Positions 1-8,279 of a stretch of 64,000 nt of DNA are shown here, in pieces (positions within the stretch are counted from its first letter, which is position 1; the number at the start of each line of letters is the position of its first letter). The translations under genes were made by a program, and so were the position numbers. This DNA comes from CAMCXE01 sp036520615 (lineage in GTDB: Bacteria; Pseudomonadota; Gammaproteobacteria; Pseudomonadales; Cellvibrionaceae): NCBI GenBank assembly GCA_036520615.1, contig DATDJI010000022.1, positions 22,589-86,588 of the forward strand. The letters run 5' to 3'. The notes under the pieces are model-generated. The model was not told the origin of the DNA, did no database searches, and saw only the letters and a list, made by a program, of their open reading frames with translations.

Positions 1-957
1 CAAGGGTTCGCGCAGTACTTCAAGCACCGTGCGGGGAAACTCGGGCAATTCGTCCAAAAACAGAATTCCCTTATGGGCAAGAGAAATCTCCCCGGGTTTG
101 GGGTTGGCACCACCGCCCACCAGGGCCACGGCAGACGAAGTGTGGTGCGGTGATCGAAACGGGCGGCGGAAGTAATCGGCGAGGTTTTTTGCCTGCGCCA
201 GTGAATTCACGGCGGCGACTTCTAAAGCTTCGTCCTCTCTCAATGGAGGTAGTATCGTTGGCAATCTGCTTGCCAGCATGGATTTGCCGGTACCGGGAGG
301 GCCGTAAAACAAAAGATTGTGGCCGCCTGCCGCTGCAACTTCTAGCGCACGGCGAGCGCCTTTTTGACCTTTTACATCACTTAAATCTTTGTCGTATTCC
401 TGTCTCCAGGGTGGACAGGGCTCTGGTACAGATAAGGTTTCGCGCCCAGCTAAATGGGCGCATACGCGTAACAAGTTGGCAGCTAGGAATTTACCCTCTT
501 GACCAGTGAGCGCGACCTCCGGGCCGTTATCTTCAGCCAGTACCAGTAGGCGATGAGCTTTATTGGCGGCAATGGCCGCCGCAATGGCGCCGCGGACGGG
601 GCGTAATTCGCCGGAGAGGGCAAGCTCGCCTAAAAACTCGTAATCAGCTAAAACAGTGCTGGGTATTTGCTCAGATGCAGCCAGGATACCCAAAGCGATG
701 GCCAGATCATAACGGCCGCCTTCTTTGGGAAGATCCGCCGGAGCGAGATTGACGGTAATGCGCTGGTGGGGAAACTCAAAATGGCTATTGATCAGAGCGC
801 TGCGTACGCGATCCTTACTTTCTTTCACCGCAGCTTCAGGGAGGCCTACAATAGTAAAACCCGGCAGCCCGGTGGAGAGATGGGCTTCTACGGTTACTAA
901 AGGTGCATTAACGCCCAGTTGGGCCCGGGTATAAACAATTGCAAGCGACATAGCCAT
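1..957 (-). CDS. comM: YifB/ComM family Mg-chelatase-like AAA+ ATPase (3' end outside window)
   Basis: Reverse-strand frame open from the ATG at 957 to the window edge, 319 codons, so the C-terminus is missing. The N-terminus MAMSLAIVYTRAQLG is typical of the YifB/ComM family, followed by a Lon-protease-like domain (about residues 20–130). A Walker A motif GPPGTGKS lies near residue 220 (plus-strand 275–300) and a Walker B stretch LFLDELPEF close to the edge. In Vibrio and Haemophilus, ComM is a hexameric helicase that drives branch migration when imported DNA is integrated during natural transformation; older annotations call it a magnesium chelatase subunit. A second in-frame ATG at 951 is an alternative start. 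It is transcribed away from opgG. The family call is firm; the role in transformation here is inference. Confidence 0.9.
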   Translation of the reverse strand, partial: MAMSLAIVYTRAQLGVNAPLVTVEAHLSTGLPGFTIVGLPEAAVKESKDRVRSALINSHFEFPHQRITVNLAPADLPKEGGRYDLAIALGILAASEQIPSTVLADYEFLGELALSGELRPVRGAIAAAIAANKAHRLLVLAEDNGPEVALTGQEGKFLAANLLRVCAHLAGRETLSVPEPCPPWRQEYDKDLSDVKGQKGARRALEVAAAGGHNLLFYGPPGTGKSMLASRLPTILPPLREDEALEVAAVNSLAQAKNLADYFRRPFRSPHHTSSAVALVGGGANPKPGEISLAHKGILFLDELPEFPRTVLEVLREPL

Positions 958-1179
958 CCTTAGTAAAGGCTGTTGAGCGGTAAATAATGGGCGATTGTAA
1001 GAGCGAAGTTAGGCTGGGACAATCCTTCTGCCTTGCACAAGGCCGACAAAGCGATTGACAGTTCTGGACTCTTCACCAAAAACACCACAAAATGCGCGCG
1101 CTCAAAAATAGCGCGATACGTACGCAAGGGCCCCGCGAGGGCTTACTTTTTATTTGCAACTAAATTCAGGCGGATTGCA

Positions 1180-2844
1180 GTGACTATACGAATAACTTCT
1201 CTAGTGGTGGCCATGGCCGCGTTGGTAAGTTACCCGGCCCAAGCGGCCGAAGAAAAACCCGAGTCCACGCTTACAGCGCTTAAAACAGCGGCCGCCAAGG
1301 CCCTCGGCGTGAAGTTGACCAACGACGACCTCCCTGAAGAGCCACCGAAAGAACCCGGCGAGCCGCCGACTTTTTACGACACCGTCGTAGTCCAGGAGGC
1401 TAAAAAACTTTCATTACAAAACTTCGAGCGCCCGGTTAAAGATGCGTCTAAAGCGCTCACGCAGGTGGATTACTCGCAATACCGAGCCATTCGGTTTAAT
1501 ACAGAAAAATCTCTGTGGCGCGATCAATCGCCGTTTGAGGTGCAGTTTTTTCACCCCGGATTTTTGTATCAAGACCCTCTGACGATAAAAACCGTAGAAA
1601 ACGACTTGGCGGCCACGGTTAATTTTGATCGCAGTTTGTTCCGCTACGATGGCCCAGCCGCCCCCTTGGCTGAAACCCCATTACCCTCCGATAATTTTGC
1701 CGGTTTCCGTGTGCATTACTCGCTTAATTCGAGCAAATATAAAGACGAATTTATGGTGTTTCAGGGCGCATCTTATTTTCGTTTGGTCGGACCTGGGCAA
1801 GCTTATGGTTTGTCAGCCCGCGGTCTGGCCATTGATACGGCTGAACCGACCGGTGAGGAGTTCCCCTATTTCAAAGAGTTTTGGCTGAAAAAGCCCGGCC
1901 CGAATGAGAACACTCTGACCATTTATGCCCTGCTCGATAGCCCATCCTTAGCGGGCGCTTATAAGTTTGAAGTTAAACCGGGCCGCCGCGTGGAAGTCGA
2001 GGTAGAAGGCACTTTATTTGCGCGCAAAGATGTTAAAAAACTAGGTATCGCACCGCTGACCAGTATGTTTGTGTTTGGTGAAAACTCTGTTGTACACCAC
2101 GACGACTATCGCAAAGAAGTGCACGATTCTGACGGCTTACAGATTCTTTCCGGTAGCGGTGAGTGGATTTGGCGCCCTCTGCAAAACCCGGTTAATTTGC
2201 ATGTCTCCGCGATGCAGGATAAAAGCCCCAAAGGTTTTGGCCTAATGCAGCGAGATCGCGAATTCGACCATTATTTAGATGTTGAAGCCCATTACCACCA
2301 GCGCCCCAGCTTCTGGGTCGAGCCGATCGGCAAATGGGGCAAAGGTGCAGTGGAGCTAGTGGAAATCCCGACGGATTCTGAAACCAATGACAACGTAGTT
2401 GCCTACTGGATTTCCGCTAAACCGCTGCTGGCAAAACAGAAAAAGCACTTTCGCTATCGCCTAAAAGTGCTTAACGAAACTCCACCTAATGCCACATTGG
2501 GGCGTGTGCTCTATACAACGACCGGTTGGGCAGCTCTGCCAGGCCAAGCCAATCCGCCGCCTAAAGCCAAACGTTTGTTTGTTGTAGATTTTTACAGCGG
2601 CGATCTTGAAGGTGTGAGCGGCGATATGCCTGTAGTTCCGAATCTTACTACCAGTAGCGGTAAGGTTAGCGATCTGATGTTGCAGAAAATCCCTGGCCTT
2701 GAGCGCTGGCGCGCCTACTTCAAATTGGAGCCTGAGGCCAACAAACCCGTGGATATGCGGTTGAATTTAACCCTCAACGGCAAACCGATTACCGAGACTT
2801 GGACCTACGTCTGGTACCCAGAAAGCCTGCCCAAAAGCAAATAA
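1180..2844 (+). CDS. opgG: Periplasmic glucan biosynthesis protein OpgG (MdoG)
   Basis: OpgG/MdoG shapes osmoregulated periplasmic glucans, working in the periplasm on chains made by OpgH. The open frame reaches back to 1033, but the GTG at 1180 is preferred: it has an AGG-containing ribosome site about 10 bases upstream and begins directly with a signal peptide (TSLVVAMAALVSYPAQAA, cleavage after AQA). That gives 554 aa, close to the usual 510–550. The mature protein shows family blocks such as QYRAIRF, FQGASYFR, GLSARGLAIDT and GSGEWIWRPL. The next gene, opgH, starts 18 bases downstream, the standard opgGH operon. The 1033 start would add a basic stretch unlike a signal peptide. Confidence 0.95.
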   Translation: MTIRITSLVVAMAALVSYPAQAAEEKPESTLTALKTAAAKALGVKLTNDDLPEEPPKEPGEPPTFYDTVVVQEAKKLSLQNFERPVKDASKALTQVDYSQYRAIRFNTEKSLWRDQSPFEVQFFHPGFLYQDPLTIKTVENDLAATVNFDRSLFRYDGPAAPLAETPLPSDNFAGFRVHYSLNSSKYKDEFMVFQGASYFRLVGPGQAYGLSARGLAIDTAEPTGEEFPYFKEFWLKKPGPNENTLTIYALLDSPSLAGAYKFEVKPGRRVEVEVEGTLFARKDVKKLGIAPLTSMFVFGENSVVHHDDYRKEVHDSDGLQILSGSGEWIWRPLQNPVNLHVSAMQDKSPKGFGLMQRDREFDHYLDVEAHYHQRPSFWVEPIGKWGKGAVELVEIPTDSETNDNVVAYWISAKPLLAKQKKHFRYRLKVLNETPPNATLGRVLYTTTGWAALPGQANPPPKAKRLFVVDFYSGDLEGVSGDMPVVPNLTTSSGKVSDLMLQKIPGLERWRAYFKLEPEANKPVDMRLNLTLNGKPITETWTYVWYPESLPKSK

Positions 2845-2862
2845 CTCTGAAGCAAATACCCT

Positions 2863-4797
2863 ATGACCGAAGCGGTGTATTCTTTGCGCTTATCCGGGGC
2901 GTCACGCAAGTGGCGCCTTTTTGTATATCTAGTTTTGTCGTGCATGTTGACTGGCTACGGCGTCTACCTGATGTTTGACGTGTTGCGAGCCAACGACCTG
3001 ACGATTCTCGAAGGCTTATTACTGATCCTGTTCTCCCTTAACTTTGCCTGGATCAGCTTTGCTTTTTGGAATGCGATCTTGGGTTTTACATTAAATTTAT
3101 TAAAGCGCGACCCAATTACGCTTAAAAAGCAGGCTTTACTTCCGCCGGATACCGCGCCCATAACTACCCGCACCGCCGTGGTAATGCCGGTCTATAACGA
3201 AGATACCAAAAGGATAACTGCAGGTTTCGAAGCCACATTGCGGGATTTGGTCAGCACCGGTGAAGCTGACTCGTTTGATTTTTATATGCTCAGCGATACC
3301 ACAAAAGCGCCGATAGCTCAGGCCGAGCTTGAAGCTTGGCAGGCGCTGCTTACGCGCTTAGGGCCGCAATTAGCCGCGCGCTGTTTTTACCGGCGCCGGG
3401 AGAAAAACGTCCGCCGCAAAGTGGGCAATCTGGATGACTTTCTCACCCGCTGGGGCAGTCACTACGAGCACATGATCGTGCTTGATGCCGATAGTGTTAT
3501 GACCGGTGCCTGCCTTTTAACACTCGTGCGCACCATGCAAGCCAACCCCGAAGCGGGGCTTGTGCAAACCGTGCCTATCCCCGTACGCCAAGACACGTTT
3601 TTTGGCCGTTTTGTGCAGTTTGCCGCTGTGCTGTACAGCCCGATGCTCGCCACAGGCCTCGCCTTTTGGCAGACCAACACCGCCAATTACTGGGGGCACA
3701 ACGCAATTATCCGTGTTAAAGCCTTTATGGAAACCTGCGGCTTACCTACGTTACCAGGCAAGGCACCGTTTGGGGGCGATATTCTTAGCCATGACTTTGT
3801 AGAAGCGGCATTTTTGCGACGCGGCGGCTGGAGTACCTATTTATTACCGCAGCTAGAAGGCTCCTACGAAGAGGTACCTTCTAACCTTCTTGAGTACGCT
3901 AAGCGAGATCGCCGTTGGGTGGAGGGCAATATCCAACATTTAGCTCTGCTCGATACAAAAGGCTTAAAAATCGTCAGCCGTATGCATTTTGCTATGGGCG
4001 CTTTTGCTTACCTGTCGTCGCCTTTATGGTTGATTATGTTGGGCCTTGGCAGCATCGATGCGGTTACTCGGGCTGTCACGCAAAATGTGTTTTTTGGTGT
4101 CGGCTACCAGTTGTTCCCCAACTGGCCCATCGCTAAGCCGCAAACCGTACATTTAATGCTGATTATTACTGCCGTACTACTTTTGCTGCCTAAATTGTTA
4201 GCCATCATTATTACGCTGCGGGATCGCCGGCAACAATTCGGAGGGGCAATTAAGTTAGTACTCGGCGCCGTGTTGGAAACCCTATTCGCCATATTGGTAG
4301 CACCTATTACGATGACCTTTCACGCCTATTTCGTGTTGACAGTATTTTTAGGTCAGAAGGTCACCTGGGATGCTCAGGCGCGTGAAGGCTTGCTGGTGCC
4401 TTGGGGAGAAGCGTTTAAACGCACGATATTCAGTTCGTTTTCAGCGCTGATTTGGGGGGCTGTGACGTTTTATTTCAGCCCGCTGTTTTTTTACTGGTTA
4501 CTGCCGATTCTAATCGGCCTGGTGTTAGCTGCTCCTGCCGTGCGCTACTCCAGTAGCCTTGAGGCCGGTAAGCGTTTGCGGCGCTGGGGGCTTTTTCTAG
4601 TGCCCTCTGAAGTTAACGAAGTGCCAGCTTTGCGCTTGCTCGAACAGGTAGAAGAGCAAATCCTCGCTGATACGCAATCCCACGCTGGTGCAGCGGTTCC
4701 TGCTCTGCCAGCTGAAATTCACCAAGAAATGCCAGTGCAGACGATTGAGCGTTATCTGCGTAAGCAAAAAGTTGCGCAAGCGACGTTGCAGCACTGA
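2863..4797 (+). CDS. opgH: Glucan glucosyltransferase OpgH (MdoH), short N-terminus
   Basis: Inner-membrane family 2 glycosyltransferase that polymerises UDP-glucose into the beta-1,2 backbone of periplasmic glucans. Visible features: a first membrane segment at about residues 18–37, a second near 45–75, the cytoplasmic catalytic domain opening with TAVVMPVYNED, a DADS metal/UDP motif (HMIVLDADSVMTG), the acceptor motif RDRRWVEGN, and several C-terminal membrane segments. At 644 aa it is about 200 residues shorter than the Escherichia coli protein (about 847 aa). The long cytoplasmic N-terminus, which in E. coli also inhibits FtsZ, is absent because the protein begins almost directly with membrane helix 1. 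It is co-transcribed with opgG. Confidence 0.93.
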   Translation: MTEAVYSLRLSGASRKWRLFVYLVLSCMLTGYGVYLMFDVLRANDLTILEGLLLILFSLNFAWISFAFWNAILGFTLNLLKRDPITLKKQALLPPDTAPITTRTAVVMPVYNEDTKRITAGFEATLRDLVSTGEADSFDFYMLSDTTKAPIAQAELEAWQALLTRLGPQLAARCFYRRREKNVRRKVGNLDDFLTRWGSHYEHMIVLDADSVMTGACLLTLVRTMQANPEAGLVQTVPIPVRQDTFFGRFVQFAAVLYSPMLATGLAFWQTNTANYWGHNAIIRVKAFMETCGLPTLPGKAPFGGDILSHDFVEAAFLRRGGWSTYLLPQLEGSYEEVPSNLLEYAKRDRRWVEGNIQHLALLDTKGLKIVSRMHFAMGAFAYLSSPLWLIMLGLGSIDAVTRAVTQNVFFGVGYQLFPNWPIAKPQTVHLMLIITAVLLLLPKLLAIIITLRDRRQQFGGAIKLVLGAVLETLFAILVAPITMTFHAYFVLTVFLGQKVTWDAQAREGLLVPWGEAFKRTIFSSFSALIWGAVTFYFSPLFFYWLLPILIGLVLAAPAVRYSSSLEAGKRLRRWGLFLVPSEVNEVPALRLLEQVEEQILADTQSHAGAAVPALPAEIHQEMPVQTIERYLRKQKVAQATLQH

Positions 4798-5109
4798 TAA
4801 ATAAGCGATTTGGCGGCCAGATTGTCGTGCCAGGTGAATAACAATAATTAGCGATTGCGAATAGCGAAAGTGATTATTGTAAGATCATATGCCTTTAATG
4901 TTGGCATTTGTCGTTAACTGCTGAGAACTGGCTTAACTTGGCATCGCATTGTGCTTCCTATCGCACTAATTAAGTTCTTAAGAAGAATGCCCCGCAAACT
5001 GTGGGGTAGATCGCATGTTTTATTATCGTATTTTATCTACACTGGCTGCCTTCTCAGAGCAATTGGCTGAGGCCTCAGATAACTTCACCTAATAAAATCG
5101 AGGTTTGCG
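4798..5109. other. Intergenic region, opgH to sugar dehydrogenase
   Basis: No gene seen. A weak inverted repeat (CCCC…GGGG, 4990–5007) is not followed by a T-run, so I do not call a terminator. The ribosome site for the next gene is the GAGG at 5099–5102. Confidence 0.5.
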
Positions 5110-6735
5110 ATGAAACAAAACCTTCTTGTTGTCGCCTGTTTAAGCGCGCTGTTAACCGCGTGCGGCGGTGAAACAACTTCTTCCAGTTCCAGCAGCTCCA
5201 GCTCTTCTAACTCGTCCACTTCCTCTTCGTCCAGTTCCAGCAGCTCATCGTCAACTGGCGGCACTGTAAATTACTGGGGCGAAAAATGTCAGACCTGTCA
5301 TGGCGATAAAGGACAGGGCACGAGTACCTCGACAGCGATCAATGCAGGCAAGCTCAGCAAATACCCAACACAGGCAGCCTTAGTTACCTATATTTCCGCC
5401 AATATGCCTTTAGGTGACGAGGGCAGTTGTACTAGCGCGTGTGCCGATTCGACCGCTACATTGCTGCGCAAATGGTTTCCTTTTACAGCTTCTTCAAGCA
5501 GTTCTTCTAGCTCTTCTAGCAGCTCGTCTTCAGGTAGCTCTTCTAGCTCTAGCGGTTCAGGCCTCCCGCCAATAGATCCTAACGGTCCGCCGGTAAGCAC
5601 GCCCGAACCCAACGCTAAACCCTTTGGCCAAATGCCAGCGTTTAAAGGTCAAACTCGCGCGCCAGAGCAAAAAAGTGGTTATAGCTTCGATACTAAAGCT
5701 GTAACTAGTGCGCTCAAATTACCTACCTCTTTGGCTCGTTTGCCAGACGGCCGCTGGTTAATAACTGAAAAACTCGGCACGCTGGTGATTGCCACTGCAG
5801 ATGGAAAAGTCTCAAGCTCTATTGTCGGCGTTCCTACCGTAACTGGCGGCGGCACAGGCATAGGTACACAGGGCGGCTTATTGGATGTCACTTTAGCGCC
5901 TGATTTTGCCACTAGCCGTATTATTTTCCTTGGTTACGGCGAGCCGCGTCCTAACAATAAAAGTGGTACAGCTATCGCGCGTGCGCGCCTTTCCAACGAT
6001 GAAAAGAGCCTTGAGAACGTCCAAGTAATCTTGAAACAAAACCCAGATTGGGGCGGTACTTTGCAATACGGTATCCGTATGGCTTGGGACCGAGAAGGGC
6101 ATTTGTTTGTGTTGCTAGGTGAGCGTTCGGAAGCGGGAGCCCGTGTCCTTGCTCAAGACAAATCTACACTTTTAGGTAAAGTAGTGCGGATTAATACCGA
6201 CGGTACACCAGCTGCTGGCAACCCGTTTATCGGTGTGTCCGGCGCCAAGCCTGAAATTTGGTCGTATGGTCACCGCAGTCCACAAGGCGCTGCCATCCAT
6301 CCCGACACGGGGGAGCTGTGGACAATTGAACACGGCCCACGAGGTGGTGATGAAATTAACCGTCCTCAAGCTGGTAAAAACTACGGTTGGCCGCAGATTA
6401 CCTACGGTATTGATTACAGTGGGCAGAAATTTGGTGATGGCAGTACGGCTAAAGCAGGTATGGAGCAACCTTTGTACTACTGGGATCCCGTTATCGCGCC
6501 GTCAAATATGATCTTCTACCAAGGCGCCATGTTTCCAGGTTGGAACAAAAACCTTCTCATTGCGGCTATGGGCGTAAAAGGAATAGTACGTCTGGTATTG
6601 GACGGTGACAAAGTTCTTGCTGAAGAGCGCTTTTTATCCAATCTAAATCGTGTGCGCGATCTTGAAGTAGATAACACTGGCGCAATCTGGATTGTTAATG
6701 ATGACGGTCAGCTAGTAAAAATTACCAAGCGTTAG
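5110..6735 (+). CDS. Lipoprotein fusion: cytochrome c domain plus PQQ-type soluble glucose/aldose dehydrogenase domain with poly-Ser linkers
   Basis: Predicted exported lipoprotein of 541 aa. The signal peptide ends in a lipobox with Cys18 (LLTAC). Then come a serine-rich linker (24–49), a small class I cytochrome c domain with haem motif C60-Q-T-C63-H64 and a possible axial Met in ANMPLGDEG, and a second serine linker (about 125–150). The C-terminus is a six-bladed GSDH/sorbosone-dehydrogenase-like propeller (PTSLARLPDGRWLITEK; WTIEHGPRGGDEIN; KNYGWPQITYG). Members of that propeller family oxidise aldoses using PQQ; the fused cytochrome would be a built-in electron acceptor. Poly-Ser linkers are characteristic of secreted proteins in Cellvibrio-like bacteria. 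Single-gene unit closed by its own terminator. The substrate is unknown. Confidence 0.88.
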   Translation: MKQNLLVVACLSALLTACGGETTSSSSSSSSSSNSSTSSSSSSSSSSSTGGTVNYWGEKCQTCHGDKGQGTSTSTAINAGKLSKYPTQAALVTYISANMPLGDEGSCTSACADSTATLLRKWFPFTASSSSSSSSSSSSSSGSSSSSSGSGLPPIDPNGPPVSTPEPNAKPFGQMPAFKGQTRAPEQKSGYSFDTKAVTSALKLPTSLARLPDGRWLITEKLGTLVIATADGKVSSSIVGVPTVTGGGTGIGTQGGLLDVTLAPDFATSRIIFLGYGEPRPNNKSGTAIARARLSNDEKSLENVQVILKQNPDWGGTLQYGIRMAWDREGHLFVLLGERSEAGARVLAQDKSTLLGKVVRINTDGTPAAGNPFIGVSGAKPEIWSYGHRSPQGAAIHPDTGELWTIEHGPRGGDEINRPQAGKNYGWPQITYGIDYSGQKFGDGSTAKAGMEQPLYYWDPVIAPSNMIFYQGAMFPGWNKNLLIAAMGVKGIVRLVLDGDKVLAEERFLSNLNRVRDLEVDNTGAIWIVNDDGQLVKITKR

Positions 6736-6757
6736 GATTTTTTATAGCAATCAAAAT

Positions 6758-6780
6758 GGCGCCTTAGGGCGCCTTTTTTT
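6758..6780 (+). terminator. Intrinsic terminator after sugar dehydrogenase
   Basis: Perfect 6-bp stem GGCGCC/GGCGCC with a 4-base loop followed by seven T residues, 22 bases after the stop codon. Confidence 0.9.
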
Positions 6781-6940
6781 GACCTAACAAATCTTGATTC
6801 ACCGCTACAACAAATACGTTTTTGGAGGAATGGGTTAACCAGTACTGATAATTGCTGCGTTAAATTTCTCGTTGGCCGTTACAATCAGCGCTCAATCCGC
6901 ATAATTTGTTGTGCACGTGAAAGTGCAGTGAGACCAATAC

Positions 6941-7642
6941 ATGGGTGACCCACGCAATAATCAGGATCATTTTGAGCAGGTTATCCGCACTTTCGAAGCG
7001 GAAATCGCCAATATAGGCAGTCATCTCGCCATTGATGCCAATGCTCGCCAGTTGTACGCCAAACAAATCCAGGCAATGGCAAGTGAGTTACGTGCTCAGG
7101 CTACGAGCGGGCGCATCAGCTGGCTTAACGCCGCCGAACAGGCCCAACAGATGCGCAACCTTACTATGGAACTGATTCGTTCGCGCAGCACGCCAGTAGG
7201 ATTGGCTATGGCCCAGCGTTTAAAAAGCGAGGGCAAAACTCTAAATGAATTAATCGCGCGCAAAGTTCAACAGCTTTACGGTAAAAACGCGGTATTTAGC
7301 AAACTCACCAGCGCGGAACAAAACGCGGTTTACGGTGAAATTGTGTTGTCCGCCGGGCGTTCTAACCCAAAAGTCACTGCCGCTATGGGCCGTTTATCCT
7401 ATTTAGGTAAGGGAATGATCGTGATTTCCGTGGCGCTATCGGTATACGCCGTGGCCACCGCTGAAGACAAGGTAGATGTGGCGGGCCGGGAACTGGTGAC
7501 AACTGGGGCAGGTATTGCCGGTGGTGTGGCAGGCGGCGCTCTGGCAGGCCTTGCTTGTGGACCGGGTGCGCCTGTGTGCGTAACCGTTGGTGCCTTTGTC
7601 GGCGGTGCGCTCGCCGCTTTTGGTGTAAGCCTAGCTTGGTAG
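6941..7642 (+). CDS. Unrecognised protein with glycine-zipper hydrophobic C-terminus (possible toxin/effector)
   Basis: 233 aa, function not recognised. The first 150 residues are polar and helical, without a signal peptide. The C-terminal third is hydrophobic: GKGMIVISVALSVYAVATA (about 160–178), a charged turn EDKVDVAGREL, then a glycine/alanine-rich zipper (AGIAGGVAGGALAGLA) and a second segment ending in FGVSLAW. A polar N-terminal domain followed by a membrane-inserting glycine zipper without a Sec signal is seen in some type VI secretion and contact-dependent pore-forming effectors; that is only a structural resemblance. The ribosome site is weak. A second gene follows 8 bases downstream and shares the terminator at 8182, so the two form a transcription unit. 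A membrane-anchored housekeeping protein is the main alternative. Confidence 0.7.
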   Translation: MGDPRNNQDHFEQVIRTFEAEIANIGSHLAIDANARQLYAKQIQAMASELRAQATSGRISWLNAAEQAQQMRNLTMELIRSRSTPVGLAMAQRLKSEGKTLNELIARKVQQLYGKNAVFSKLTSAEQNAVYGEIVLSAGRSNPKVTAAMGRLSYLGKGMIVISVALSVYAVATAEDKVDVAGRELVTTGAGIAGGVAGGALAGLACGPGAPVCVTVGAFVGGALAAFGVSLAW

Positions 7643-7650
7643 CGCGTCCT

Positions 7651-8106
7651 ATGCAGCTGATATCAAAAACTGAACTGACAACCCAATTAATTCACTCTGC
7701 AGATGATCAACGCCTGCCGCTAAGTAAGCTTATTCATAATGGCCAGCCTGTTGGCGTACCAATCGAAGGCGCGGTCTTTGAAGCCTGCGTGAGGGTAATG
7801 GATAGTTACGTTTTATTTATGACCGATGACATCCCTAGCGAAGATACGCTGCGTATTTATCGGTTCGATGCACAAATTCACACACGCGAATGCGTAACTT
7901 TAGGCGCCGCCTACTCCACTGGAGCGTTTGTATTACGTCAGTTGATCGAGCCGGATCAGCTGACGTTTAATTTTTTCGGCGGCGGACTTTGGCGGTTAAG
8001 GATATTAGCCAAACCCCAACTGCATTTCCCATTTTTGTCCGATCCAAAAGGTGTGTCACGCTCTCTGAGTACGCACACCTATTTAAAACTGGAACATCCG
8101 CTCTAG
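7651..8106 (+). CDS. Small soluble protein of unknown function, partner of preceding gene (possible immunity protein)
   Basis: 151 aa. The start was chosen at the ATG 8 bases after the upstream stop; the open frame extends further upstream only inside the preceding gene. No signal peptide or membrane helix. The sequence is beta-rich and acidic, with a recognisable core YVLFMTDDIPSEDTLRIY followed by FNFFGGGLWRLRIL. I do not recognise a named family. Its size, solubility, tight coupling to the zipper protein and shared terminator fit a cognate immunity or chaperone protein, but that is inference from context. No vgrG, hcp, PAAR or Rhs gene is visible in the window. Confidence 0.7.
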   Translation: MQLISKTELTTQLIHSADDQRLPLSKLIHNGQPVGVPIEGAVFEACVRVMDSYVLFMTDDIPSEDTLRIYRFDAQIHTRECVTLGAAYSTGAFVLRQLIEPDQLTFNFFGGGLWRLRILAKPQLHFPFLSDPKGVSRSLSTHTYLKLEHPL

Positions 8107-8181
8107 CAGCAGTTAAAAAATTGTTTATGACATATAGCCGGTTGGCGAGTTTTTGCAAAAAATCAACTTGCTTTTTCTGCT

Positions 8182-8210
8182 AGCCGACTAGGCCCGTAGC
8201 CGGCTTTTTT
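8182..8210 (+). terminator. Intrinsic terminator after the two-gene unit
   Basis: A 9-bp stem (AGCCGACTA pairs with TAGCCGGCT, one A·C mismatch) with a 6-base loop and a six-T tail. Confidence 0.85.
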
Positions 8211-8279
8211 ATGCATGGTTGTTAACAAAATATTCATGCATTTCCAGAATTATTAGCGCAGTCCAATCCGTTAAAAAAC

